Source of the DNA: Verrucomicrobiota bacterium
Lineage (GTDB): Bacteria > Verrucomicrobiota > Verrucomicrobiia > Limisphaerales > PALSA-1396
Direction of reading: 5' to 3'
DNA length: 64,000 bases
NCBI GenBank assembly: GCA_016200005.1
Contig: JACQFP010000020.1
Span: 114,280-178,279, forward strand
Made by a program: the position numbers and the translations under genes. Shown here one piece after another: positions 9,072 to 16,280 of the stretch. The stretch's first letter is position 1, and each line of letters starts with the position of its first letter. Under the pieces are notes generated by a model. It worked only from the letters and a program-made list of their open reading frames with translations. It did not search any database and was not told the DNA's origin.

Positions 9072-9356
9072 TCAGGCGGCAAAGCCAAACCGGTAATGCT
9101 CTTCCTCCGATTTGATGCCGAGTGATGCGCAGATCCGTCGCGAGGCCAGCGCGCCGGCCGCGGTCTTGATCAGCTTGTCGAAGTCATGCTTCGGCAGATC
9201 GAGTCCGTCGTGCTTGATGGCGCAAATGCGAAAGCCGCGTTCCAGCAACTCTTCAAGGAACTCCTCGCACGCCACCGGGTCGTCGCTCGAGTAGTGGTTC
9301 GTCTGCGCGTGTTTCTTAAACTGGGTCGTGTATTCGATGGTGTATTTGGGCAGCAT
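9072..9356 (-). CDS. hypothetical protein of 94 residues
   Basis: The ATG at 9356 (MLPKYTIEYTTQF) is preceded at good spacing by AGGACAAATC, a clear Shine-Dalgarno, and begins 13 bases after the stop of the gene at 9370-9684, so the two form an operon. The protein contains CEEFLEELLERGF and a C-terminal segment ASRRICASLGIKSEEEHYRFGF. I recognise no family or catalytic motif. It is soluble by composition. The longer upstream frame overlaps the neighbouring gene and is not real. Confidence 0.65.
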   Translation of the reverse strand: MLPKYTIEYTTQFKKHAQTNHYSSDDPVACEEFLEELLERGFRICAIKHDGLDLPKHDFDKLIKTAAGALASRRICASLGIKSEEEHYRFGFAA

Positions 9357-9369
9357 AGATTTGTCCTGG

Positions 9370-9684
9370 TTAGTTGTTGTGGATCGGTGACGGAACGGAT
9401 TGGCGCACTTTGCCAACCCAGCGATGGAAAATTTCCTTGGCGAGTTCGACAGCCTCGGCCTGCGACACTGATTCCTGAAGGCTTTCTTTCTTGGGCAGCC
9501 AATCGGCAACCAGATGTTTCTCTTTTGACCGGATGTCCACCGGGCGGATGAAGCTGTCGAGCTCCAACCGCAGCTGTGACCTGGCCTCGTCGAAGTCGGC
9601 TTCGGCGGATGCGCAGACTTCAAACTCGCGGTCATTGCGTGTGAATGAGCCGATGATTTCGCTGGTGGAGATGATCCGCTTCAT
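9370..9684 (-). CDS. hypothetical protein, paralogue of the gene at 6835-7155
   Basis: The ATG at 9684 (MKRIISTSEIIGSF) gives 104 residues; an ATG five codons further upstream, at 9699, is also possible. It aligns end to end with the protein at 6835-7155: shared CASAEADFD versus CATADAKYD, ELDS, WLPKKE versus WLPAKE, and KVRQSVPSP versus KVRRAIPAP. No characterised family is recognised. It leads a two-gene operon with the 94-residue hypothetical downstream. The divergent FAD monooxygenase starts 259 bases away. Confidence 0.65.
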   Translation of the reverse strand: MKRIISTSEIIGSFTRNDREFEVCASAEADFDEARSQLRLELDSFIRPVDIRSKEKHLVADWLPKKESLQESVSQAEAVELAKEIFHRWVGKVRQSVPSPIHNN

Positions 9685-9754
9685 TTGTGATGATATCATC
9701 GCAGCAGATTGCCCAAGGCACTTTCCGGGATTTGGCGAAGGTTGGCCTTTTTTT

Positions 9755-9774
9755 GCCACCGGCTTGCCGGTGGC
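9755..9774. repeat. perfect 8-bp hairpin
   Basis: GCCACCGG and CCGGTGGC surround the loop CTTG in the divergent intergenic region between 9684 and 9944. A run of seven T precedes it on the plus strand, which is the wrong order for a rho-independent terminator in either direction. It could be a regulator site or a small repeat. Confidence 0.5.
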
Positions 9775-9943
9775 CTCTTGCTTCATGGAAAAAAAATTGG
9801 CTTTTCGTCCCGGATCATGCTGGGACGAATTCGTGAGCATTCAGCAAATGGCGGCAAAAAGAGCCAAGCATTCGCCAAAAACGGTTAAGACGCCCGTGAA
9901 GCTCAAGGCCATTTTACTTGAGGATTTCTTGAGAAAGGCTTTT

Positions 9944-11206
9944 ATGCATCGACGCGAGGATACCGAAGTTCTGGTGGTTGGAGCGGGGCCAGTGGGAATG
10001 TTCACCGCGCTCTGGTTGGCCGAAAGCGGGATTCGAGTCAAGATCATCGACCAGGAATCGCGGACTGCCGCGCACAGCTATGCCTGTGCTCTGCACCCGC
10101 GCACACTGGAGCTTCTGGATCAAGTGGGACTGGCGGAGGAGGTCGAGGAACTCGGCCACCGTATCGACACGATCGCTTTTTATGAAGACCGCGTTCGGCG
10201 CGCGGAGTTGAAGCTTGCCGAACTTCCCGTCAAGTATCCTTGTGTCGTGGTCTTGCCGCAAAGCGCCCTGGAAAGTCTGCTCGAACAAAGACTCCGGCTG
10301 ACCAGACGCGTCGAGGTCGATTGGAACTGTCGCTTGTCCGGATTGAAAATGAACGGCAATGCCATCGTCGCCACCATCGACAAATTAACCGAAACCGCCA
10401 CCGGCTACGTCGTGCCGGAATGGGCCGGAGTGGTGCAGAAGACCCTGCACACCCGGGCGGACTTCGTCGTGGGGGCGGACGGCCACAACTCCCAGGTCCG
10501 GGCCTGTCTGGGCATCGAATACGAGCAAGTGGGCAATCCCGAGTTGTTTGTCGTCTATGAATTTGAGTTAGACGGAAAACTCGACCATGAGATGAGCATC
10601 GTTCTGGGCGACCACACGACCAATGTGATGTGGCCGTTTTCGCATCACAAATGCCGGTGGAGCTTTCAAATTTTCCCGGCGGATGCGCCCGGCAATTTTC
10701 CTGTCAAGGATCGACGCGCATTCAGCATCGGCGAGGCGCCGGGTGAAAATGACAGCCGGCACCACTTGCAACGCTTGTTGCAGCAGCGCGCTCCGTGGTT
10801 TGAAGGCAACATCCAGGAAATCGACTGGGCCACGGACATCCAGTTCGAGCATCGGCTCGCGAATGAATTCGGCCGGGAACGCTGCTGGCTGGTCGGTGAC
10901 GCCGCCCATCAAACGGGGCCGGTCGGGATGCAAAGTGTGAACCTCGGTTTGCGCGAGGGCGCAGACCTGGCCGCGAAAGTGAAGAGGATTCTGCGCGAAA
11001 AAGTTTCGCCGGAGTTGTTGCAGACTTACAACCGCGATCACCGGGCCGATTGGCAGCATCTGCTGGGACTCAAAGGCGCGCCGAAACCGACGATTAAGGC
11101 CAGTCCATGGATCAAGGAACACGGCGCGACGATTCCCGAATGCCTGCCCGCGTCGGGAGAGGAGCTGACCTCCTTGCTGGGCCAGCTCGGTCTGGAATTC
11201 GAATAG
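9944..11206 (+). CDS. FAD-dependent monooxygenase (PheA/TfdB, PHBH-like)
   Basis: The frame is open from 9491, but the ATG at 9944 (MHRREDTEVLVVGAGP) places the FAD-binding fingerprint at the N-terminus. The 420-residue protein has GAGPVG for the ADP-binding beta-alpha-beta fold, GADGHNSQVR as the DG motif, and LVGDAAHQTGPVG as the GD motif that contacts the ribityl chain. These are the three hallmarks of group A flavoprotein hydroxylases, which use NAD(P)H and O2 to hydroxylate aromatic or polyketide-like substrates. The substrate is unknown. It stands alone, converging on the PGPGW gene. Confidence 0.9.
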   Translation: MHRREDTEVLVVGAGPVGMFTALWLAESGIRVKIIDQESRTAAHSYACALHPRTLELLDQVGLAEEVEELGHRIDTIAFYEDRVRRAELKLAELPVKYPCVVVLPQSALESLLEQRLRLTRRVEVDWNCRLSGLKMNGNAIVATIDKLTETATGYVVPEWAGVVQKTLHTRADFVVGADGHNSQVRACLGIEYEQVGNPELFVVYEFELDGKLDHEMSIVLGDHTTNVMWPFSHHKCRWSFQIFPADAPGNFPVKDRRAFSIGEAPGENDSRHHLQRLLQQRAPWFEGNIQEIDWATDIQFEHRLANEFGRERCWLVGDAAHQTGPVGMQSVNLGLREGADLAAKVKRILREKVSPELLQTYNRDHRADWQHLLGLKGAPKPTIKASPWIKEHGATIPECLPASGEELTSLLGQLGLEFE

Positions 11207-11304
11207 GCCAAAAGCGAACACCTGCCAACGCGAACACGTCGGCGAAGAAGATTTGTCCTTCCTCAGATTCCAGCGCCCGCCACCATGCGGGAAACCTCCC
11301 GGTG

Positions 11305-11529
11305 TTATGAGGAGTCCTCGGTGTTTTTTTTAGTCCCAGGCTTTGAAACCTTCTTCCACGGCAGCCAACCGCGCAACTTTTGCAAAAGCCTTTCGGCCCA
11401 GGCGAACTCGGCGGCGAGAATGGCGAGACCGATCGGTATGACAAGCACCGCCGGCCCCGGCAGCACCAGCAGCGCAATGCCGATAAGCAGCACGGTGACG
11501 CCAATCACAGTTCTGGCCATTCGTTTCAT
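11305..11529 (-). CDS. PGPGW-family small transmembrane protein
   Basis: The ATG at 11529 (MKRMARTVIGVTVLL) gives 74 residues. Two closely spaced membrane helices flank the motif LLVLPGPAVLVIPIGLAIL, typical of the putative transmembrane protein PGPGW family; the tail is basic (KKVSKPGTKK). No function is established, but members often occur in envelope or stress loci, which fits the YqjD-like genes 390 bases away. The longer frame to 11802 reads through non-coding sequence. It converges with the FAD monooxygenase gene. Confidence 0.8.
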   Translation of the reverse strand: MKRMARTVIGVTVLLIGIALLVLPGPAVLVIPIGLAILAAEFAWAERLLQKLRGWLPWKKVSKPGTKKNTEDSS

Positions 11530-11915
11530 CCGCCAGGGCTTTGCTCTCGCGGCGCCGGTTGCGTCCACGATTTTCCGATCCGCATCGCGGACGACGCTGC
11601 GGGTGGGTTGTTCGTGGCGGGGGCCATTGTTTTCACAGTCGTCACGACTTGTTCTTACTTTGGATTTGATGGAATGGAAATAAAACACTGATTGATTCCC
11701 AGCCGCCTCAAGCTGCGGCAGGCGCCGCCCGAGGCCGGCCTGGCACCTGGACGTTCCCAAACGCTTCCACCGCGGCTGCAAGAAATGACCATTCATTGCC
11801 AAAATTCGAGGAGCAGCAAGCTCGTTTGGCTGGAATGGTTCATTGCGGAAACATCAACCGCAATAAGTTCTAACTCAAAAAAACGAAACAGTTAAGTCAA
11901 AAGGAAAGGCTCATT
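11530..11915. other. divergent intergenic region, nothing recognised
   Basis: This 386-base gap separates the minus-strand PGPGW gene from the plus-strand YqjD-like operon, so it should hold both promoters. The stretch around 11870-11915 is A-rich and ends with AAAAGGAAAGG, a good ribosome binding site for the gene starting at 11916. I cannot assign a firm promoter pair. Confidence 0.4.
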
Positions 11916-12212
11916 ATGAATGCCAATGATGTGAGTACTGAAAAACTGGTGACCGACCTGAAGCGGGTGGTGCATGATTCGGAGGTGTTCCTCCAGGATT
12001 CGGCGGGAGCCGTGGGTGACAAGGCCCATGCGTTGCGCGAACGGCTCGCGACGACGCTTGAATCGGCCAAAGTCGCCTGCCGTCGCCTCGAAGAAAAAGC
12101 GATCGAAGGCGCCAAAGCCACCGACAAAGTCATCCGCGAGCATCCCTATCAATCCATCGGCGTGGCCTTCGGCATCGGCCTGCTGATTGGGGTGCTGGTC
12201 ACGCGCAAATGA
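11916..12212 (+). CDS. ElaB/YqjD/DUF883-family membrane-anchored protein
   Basis: The protein has 98 residues: a long amphipathic, charged helix (about 1-70, with VTDLKRVVHDSEVFLQ) followed by a glycine-zipper membrane anchor near the C-terminus, SIGVAFGIGLLIGVLVTRK. This is the DUF883 layout of E. coli YqjD and ElaB, inner-membrane proteins that bind ribosomes in stationary phase. The ribosome binding site AAAGGAAAGG precedes the ATG. It is the first of three closely packed genes with YqjE-like and YqjK-like proteins. Confidence 0.9.
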   Translation: MNANDVSTEKLVTDLKRVVHDSEVFLQDSAGAVGDKAHALRERLATTLESAKVACRRLEEKAIEGAKATDKVIREHPYQSIGVAFGIGLLIGVLVTRK

Positions 12213-12216
12213 CGCC

Positions 12217-12603
12217 ATGAGCGAACCTCAAGAAAAAACGGGCGGCATTTTCACTTCGCTGCGCGGATTGATCGACGGGGGACTGGCCCTCGCCCAGAAT
12301 CGCGTGGAACTTTTCGCCGTTGAACTGCGCGAAGAAAAGTGCCGCCTGATCGAAGCCCTCCTCTGGGCGTCGGCGCTCATTGCGTTGGGAATGATGACCC
12401 TCGCGTTGCTGACGCTGCTCGTTGTGATTCTGTTTTGGCCTGAAGACCGCGTTGCCGCGGTGCTCGTTTTGAGTCTGCTCTACCTGCTGGCGACCATTCT
12501 GGCGTGGCGCGGACTGCGGCTGCGGCTGGCGCAGTCCACACCGTTTTCCGGCACGCTGGGTGAATTCAAGAAAGACCGAGCATGTTTGCGAACCGGGAAC
12601 TGA
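12217..12603 (+). CDS. YqjE-like phage-holin-superfamily (Phage_holin_3_6) membrane protein
   Basis: The ATG at 12217 lies 4 bases after the YqjD-like stop. The 128-residue protein has an N-terminal amphipathic helix (LRGLIDGGLALAQNRVELFAVELREEK) and two membrane helices at about 45-70 and 75-98. This matches the holin-like Phage_holin_3_6 family that includes YqjE, always found beside YqjD. It is a cell-envelope protein, not a phage remnant. The next gene overlaps its 3' end by 22 bases. Confidence 0.88.
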   Translation: MSEPQEKTGGIFTSLRGLIDGGLALAQNRVELFAVELREEKCRLIEALLWASALIALGMMTLALLTLLVVILFWPEDRVAAVLVLSLLYLLATILAWRGLRLRLAQSTPFSGTLGEFKKDRACLRTGN

Positions 12604-12887
12604 CGCAGCTTCAAGCGCGCAAGGCCAGCTTGCTCGCCGAAAGTGACGCCCTGAGACAAGGACTGGTGGCGGACTGGGCGCAGCTCAAGCCAATTGTTGC
12701 CTGGATCGAGACCGGGACCAGTTTCATACGACGGATGCAACCGCTTCTCATGACGGTTGCGCCATTCCTTGGTCTTTGGGTGGCGCGAAGACGCCGCTTG
12801 AGCTTCGGTTTCGCCCGGCTGCTTGCAATGGGGTGGCGCGTCTGGCGGGCCATCACGGCGATGCGCCGAGCGTCACATTCTGGTTAA
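12582..12887 (+). CDS. YqjK-like protein
   Basis: The 101-residue protein overlaps the end of the YqjE-like gene by 22 bases. It starts with a charged helix (MFANRELTQLQARKASLLAESDALRQ), has a hydrophobic segment around 55-67 (PLLMTVAPFLGLW) and a strongly basic C-terminus. Position, size and layout match YqjK of the yqjCDEK operon, although the sequence signature is weak. It probably acts at the inner membrane with its two partners. Confidence 0.75.
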   Translation: MFANRELTQLQARKASLLAESDALRQGLVADWAQLKPIVAWIETGTSFIRRMQPLLMTVAPFLGLWVARRRRLSFGFARLLAMGWRVWRAITAMRRASHSG

Positions 12888-13054
12888 ACGCAAAGCACGG
12901 GTCTTGCTCCAGCTCCGGCGATTTCAATTCGCCTTTGATTGCCCGAGCCACAATCGCCGACCGCAAGGTGTAAAGCGTGGCGACAGTTCCGGCTTGCAGG
13001 CGCTAAAGCACAATGATCTCCAACGTGCTGCAGCCCGCCATTATGGCCCAAGTC

Positions 13055-13447
13055 TCAAACCTTTCCTATCAAGACTTTGCGCAGTAGGTGACGGTGACAG
13101 TGAGGCTCGTTTTCGGAACAATGACACAAGAGAGTCACGTTGCCGCGCCCGGCCAGGTTCTGGAGCAGACGCAAGGCGAATTTCTGTCCGTGATTCTTGA
13201 TGGTCTTGTTTCTCTGATCAATCGTCCCGCCTTCAAAAAGCTCCTTGCGGTAACGACGGCTGAACTCGCCCCAACTGATTCTGCCAGCCAACACGTCCTT
13301 CAATAGTTTTTCGCTTGGGCCGAGGTTCGGCATCCAGATGTCATAGCGCGACGTGGGCATGCCGCGGCCGCGAAATCGCGTCGCCAGAATTCGCAATCCA
13401 TCTTTGCGAGGTTCTATCGGCGAAAAGACTGATTTCGTTTTTATCAT
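13055..13447 (-). CDS. DUF488 family protein
   Basis: The protein has 130 residues. The pattern is that of DUF488: RGRGMPTSRYDIWMPNLGPS early on, WGEFSRRYRKELF in the middle, and the Cys/His-rich LLCHCSENEPHCHRHLL near the end. The family has no proven activity; the cysteine cluster suggests metal binding or redox chemistry. It starts with ATG at 13447 and is followed by no coupled gene. It lies between the YqjK-like gene (opposite strand) and a serine hydrolase on the same strand. Confidence 0.85.
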   Translation of the reverse strand: MIKTKSVFSPIEPRKDGLRILATRFRGRGMPTSRYDIWMPNLGPSEKLLKDVLAGRISWGEFSRRYRKELFEGGTIDQRNKTIKNHGQKFALRLLQNLAGRGNVTLLCHCSENEPHCHRHLLRKVLIGKV

Positions 13448-13504
13448 GATCGCCCTTAGGAAGCGGTGTCGAAATTGGCGTGGTGCAACGCGTCCATATC
13501 CTTG

Positions 13505-14809
13505 TCATCCCTCCACTGCTGCGCAAACCATCTCCAGCACGCGGCGAATGCCGTCATCGCCGCCCATGCTTCCTTCGTGAAACGGCGTGCGGGGGATCGG
13601 CTTCCAATCATCCCGCGATTGATCCGGCTCGGGCTGCGGCAAACCTGTGAGCGTCGGATCGTACTGCCCGTTGTTTCCGCCCAGCTTGTAGATGACGAGG
13701 TCCAGCGATGGCACGATGATGAGCGCGAAGCCGCCTGCGCCGGATTTCCAATACGCGTCGCGCGGTGCGCCGGCCACATGCCCGTCCGAGTTCTGCTCGA
13801 ACATCAGCGTGTAAGGACAATGCGGGTTGTGCGGTGACATCTTGTTGCACAGCGCGATGTAATCCGCCGGCACGAGTTGCTGGTTGCCCCACTTGCCGCC
13901 GCGCAGCAGGCAATAACCGAAGCGCACCGCATCCGTGGCATGAACTGCGATGCTGCCCGCGCCGTTCGCGTGCGGCATGGTGAAATCGCCACGATGCAGG
14001 CAATAACCCCACGCGCCCCAGCCCATCGGCTTCGCCAGCCGTTCGTCGAGGTATTTGTCCAGCTCCATTCCGGTGACGTGGCGCAGTACCATCGATGCGA
14101 CGTGCGGCTCCGGTGATGAATAGGAATAACCCGCGCCCGAGTTCGTCCACATCGCGCAGCGCAACGACGAGATGTCGAGGTCGCGAATGTTCTGTCCTGG
14201 CACGGCCTTGAGTGGAAACGCCTTGCCCATCACCAACGCCGTCGGCGCGCCGCCCTCGCCAGTGTAACCGCCGCTCATGCAAAGGAGTTGGCCCAGCGTG
14301 ATGTCCGCCCGCCGCTCGTCATCGAGCTTGCCGTCGGGCGAGAATGCTTCCGGCAAAAACTTTGGTGTGAACACTTTCGTATCAAGGCCCTCCGGGATTT
14401 TGTCGCGGAATTCCTTCAACATGATGCCGCAAGCGATGCTCGCATAAGCCTTGCCTGTGGATGCCATGTCGGGATTCGCATTGCGGCTCGCGCGCCCGAA
14501 ATACTTTTCGAACACGAGCCACCCATTGCGCGCGACCAGCAACCCGCCGTTCTGCGTGCAGCGCTGTGTGAAATCCCACGCCTGCTCCAGCCTTCGCAAC
14601 TCCATTCCGGCGCGTTCGCGCATCTGGGTCGCATTTGTCGCCGTGCGCCAGCCGCCGGAGCTGTCGGGCGGCGGGAAATAACCCAACTCCGTTGCGATTG
14701 TGCCTGCGTTGTCCGGGCGGTCCGCGGCTGCGAGAGTCAGGAAGCTTGAAACCGACAAAGCGAAAAGAGCAATGAGCCTTTTGACTACGGTACTGGACGT
14801 GAAACTCAT
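13505..14809 (-). CDS. secreted serine hydrolase, class C beta-lactamase/esterase fold
   Basis: The ATG at 14809 (MSFTSSTVVKRLIALFAL) provides a signal peptide with probable cleavage after LTLAAA; the frame itself extends to 14896. The mature protein carries the SxxK nucleophile motif STGK, a YSYS element at the position of the YxN/YxS motif, and a KSGAGGF motif near the C-terminus in the KTG/HxG position. This is the penicillin-binding-protein-like fold used by esterases, D-aminopeptidases and class C beta-lactamases. The substrate cannot be told from sequence. About 434 residues, exported. Confidence 0.85.
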   Translation of the reverse strand: MSFTSSTVVKRLIALFALSVSSFLTLAAADRPDNAGTIATELGYFPPPDSSGGWRTATNATQMRERAGMELRRLEQAWDFTQRCTQNGGLLVARNGWLVFEKYFGRASRNANPDMASTGKAYASIACGIMLKEFRDKIPEGLDTKVFTPKFLPEAFSPDGKLDDERRADITLGQLLCMSGGYTGEGGAPTALVMGKAFPLKAVPGQNIRDLDISSLRCAMWTNSGAGYSYSSPEPHVASMVLRHVTGMELDKYLDERLAKPMGWGAWGYCLHRGDFTMPHANGAGSIAVHATDAVRFGYCLLRGGKWGNQQLVPADYIALCNKMSPHNPHCPYTLMFEQNSDGHVAGAPRDAYWKSGAGGFALIIVPSLDLVIYKLGGNNGQYDPTLTGLPQPEPDQSRDDWKPIPRTPFHEGSMGGDDGIRRVLEMVCAAVEG

Positions 14810-14944
14810 GATCCGACGTTGCCACCTCAATCCAAACGCGACAACGATTTTGTGGCTGCGCCAGAAATCAGCGCACAGTTGCGTGTTGCGAATCACAATT
14901 CTTTCTTAAACGCGCGGCCGGGAATGGCGGCTTTCTTCATCAGC

Positions 14945-15116
14945 TCAGAAACTTACTCGCGTTCCTTGGGCAGTCGCGTTGCCGCCGCCTTCGGCCGTTT
15001 GGCCATCCGGACCAAACGCATCATAGTGGATGCGCGACCGGAAGGATTTCCCGTCCTCGGACAAGGCCATCTCCTCGATTAAAACTCCGTGCCCCGCTGG
15101 CAGCCAGCCTCCCCCC
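14945..15116 (-). pseudogene. out-of-frame continuation of the lipoprotein gene
   Basis: Shifted by one base at the poly-C run (15111-15116), the sequence encodes about 56 further residues with good coding character, including the motifs EEMALSEDGKSF, HYDAFGPDGQ and NATAQGTRVSF, before a TGA at 14945. This is either a genuine frameshift mutation, a sequencing error in a homopolymer, or a phase-variable tract. Confidence 0.55.
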
Positions 15117-15449
15117 TTTGCTCACCTCGTCGAAATTCGCCGGGGGCTTGGTGGAATAAAAAACATACTTCGCCTGGAATTGCCGCGGGCCGACCTTCTT
15201 CCAGACCCCATAAGCGGGCGGGACCGGCGGCGCGCCGTCGTAATTTGAAGACTCCGTCATCGTTCCACCCGCGTTGAAGACGTACATGAACTCAAGGTCT
15301 TTAACTGCGGCAAAAGCGCCAGTGGTGAATTGAACTTTCGAGCGCCACGCGCCCACCAACTCTTCCGTCGGCAGGCGCACGCGAGACGACGGCATGTCCG
15401 CGCAACCGCAAAGCAAGCAGGCGAGCGACAATATCAACTGTGTTCTCAT
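15021..15449 (-). CDS. putative lipoprotein, C-terminus altered by a frameshift
   Basis: The protein begins with a lipoprotein signal: MRTQLILSLACLLCGCAD, with a cysteine lipobox. Reading continues in frame to NFDEVSKGG, then passes through a run of six C (plus strand 15111-15116) and degrades into an unrelated Arg-rich tail. Removing one base there restores a plausible continuation (IEEMALSEDGKSFRSRIHYD) that stops at 14945. The family is not recognised. Its ATG lies 3 bases after the stop of a detached HsdS tail whose AAAGGAGAA serves as a good ribosome binding site. Confidence 0.65.
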   Translation of the reverse strand: MRTQLILSLACLLCGCADMPSSRVRLPTEELVGAWRSKVQFTTGAFAAVKDLEFMYVFNAGGTMTESSNYDGAPPVPPAYGVWKKVGPRQFQAKYVFYSTKPPANFDEVSKGGRLAASGARSFNRGDGLVRGREILPVAHPL

Positions 15450-15452
15450 ACG

Positions 15453-15551
15453 TTACAATTCTCCTTTGAAGGCTTTGTCCAGAATGGCGGGGAGCAGGGC
15501 TTCCAGTTCTTTGGTGGTCTCGGCTGGCAGGCGCTTCAGCGCGTTCTTCAT
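15453..15551 (-). pseudogene. detached HsdS C-terminal tail (copy A)
   Basis: This 32-residue frame begins with an ATG whose ATGA overlaps the stop of the truncated flotillin gene. Its sequence ALKRLPAETTKELEALL followed by PAILDKAFKGEL is the coiled-coil tail of type I restriction specificity subunits and matches the end of the one-domain HsdS at 17387. Its last codons, AAA GGA GAA, form a Shine-Dalgarno for the lipoprotein gene that starts 3 bases later. There is no target recognition domain. Confidence 0.7.
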
Positions 15552-16120
15552 ACAGCGCGGGCATTTCGAATCGTGAAGCTGAGGATGCTCATGCCCATCC
15601 GGGCCAAATCTGCAGATGCGGCTGATTGCACCCTGACGGCGCACACTGCCGGGTTTTGAGTAGTGTCGTCCATGCTCGAACTCCTCAGGACGCTGCTCAA
15701 ATGCTTTTCCAAGACTGACCGCAAGACGTTCCCAATCTCAGCCTGGCTCTTGCCCAGGAAATGTTCCGCTGCGGCGACAATCGAAACATCGTCGCCACCG
15801 ATCTTGACTTGGGCGACACAATCCGTTTCCACGGCCCGTCCACCGGCGGTTTGTGCCTTCGACCCGGGCATTTCGACGGTGATTACTTCGAGCGAAAGCA
15901 CCTCGACAGTTTCAATGACAGGGAGCACAAACGTGCCACCGCCTTTGACGATGCGGAAACCCAGGCGAGTTCCGTCCGCCAATTGACGTTGCCGGCCAGA
16001 GACAATCAATGCCTGATTCGGGCCAACCTTAACATAGCGGCTGGCCCAGACCATGGTGAAGACGAAGATGACCAGAATCATCGTCCCCACGGCAAATATG
16101 ATCGTGTATGTTGAGTTCAT
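15548..16120 (-). CDS. truncated flotillin-like SPFH-domain protein
   Basis: The 190-residue protein has an N-terminal membrane helix (MNSTYTIIFAVGTMILVIFVF) followed by the start of an SPFH/band-7 domain: KVGPNQALIVSGR, FVLPVIETVEVLSLEVITVEM and the conserved VKIGGDDVSIVAAAEHFLGK. Flotillins normally run to about 500 residues with a long coiled coil; this one ends at NARAV immediately where an HsdS tail fragment begins. It is therefore probably a broken gene that may still make a membrane-anchored SPFH fragment. Confidence 0.75.
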   Translation of the reverse strand: MNSTYTIIFAVGTMILVIFVFTMVWASRYVKVGPNQALIVSGRQRQLADGTRLGFRIVKGGGTFVLPVIETVEVLSLEVITVEMPGSKAQTAGGRAVETDCVAQVKIGGDDVSIVAAAEHFLGKSQAEIGNVLRSVLEKHLSSVLRSSSMDDTTQNPAVCAVRVQSAASADLARMGMSILSFTIRNARAV

Positions 16121-16131
16121 GGTTTTCCTTT

Positions 16132-16280
16132 TGATGTTTGATTGAGAATCGCGGGGAGCAAGCGCCCAAAGTTGGGTGCAGGCCGGGCCTGCTCTCGGCT
16201 TGCAGGCGCTTCAGCACGTCCACCTCCGGTTGCAACGCGTCCAGCTCGGCCACGATCCGCCGTTGGGATTGCCAATTCAT
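16132..16280 (-). pseudogene. detached, frameshifted HsdS tail (copy B)
   Basis: An ATG at 16280 overlaps the stop of the downstream-reading dehydrogenase gene (ATGA). The frame reads SQRRIVAELDALQPEVDVL then KRLQAES, the central conserved region of HsdS, before shifting frame; LLPAILNQ is found in another frame at about 16143-16170. It lacks a recognition domain. It lies between the dehydrogenase and the truncated flotillin, in the same orientation as copies at 15453 and 17387. Confidence 0.65.

Noticed and set aside
9755..9774. Hairpin as rho-independent terminator
   Set aside because: The T-run comes before the stem on the plus strand and becomes an A-run after it on the minus strand, the wrong polarity.
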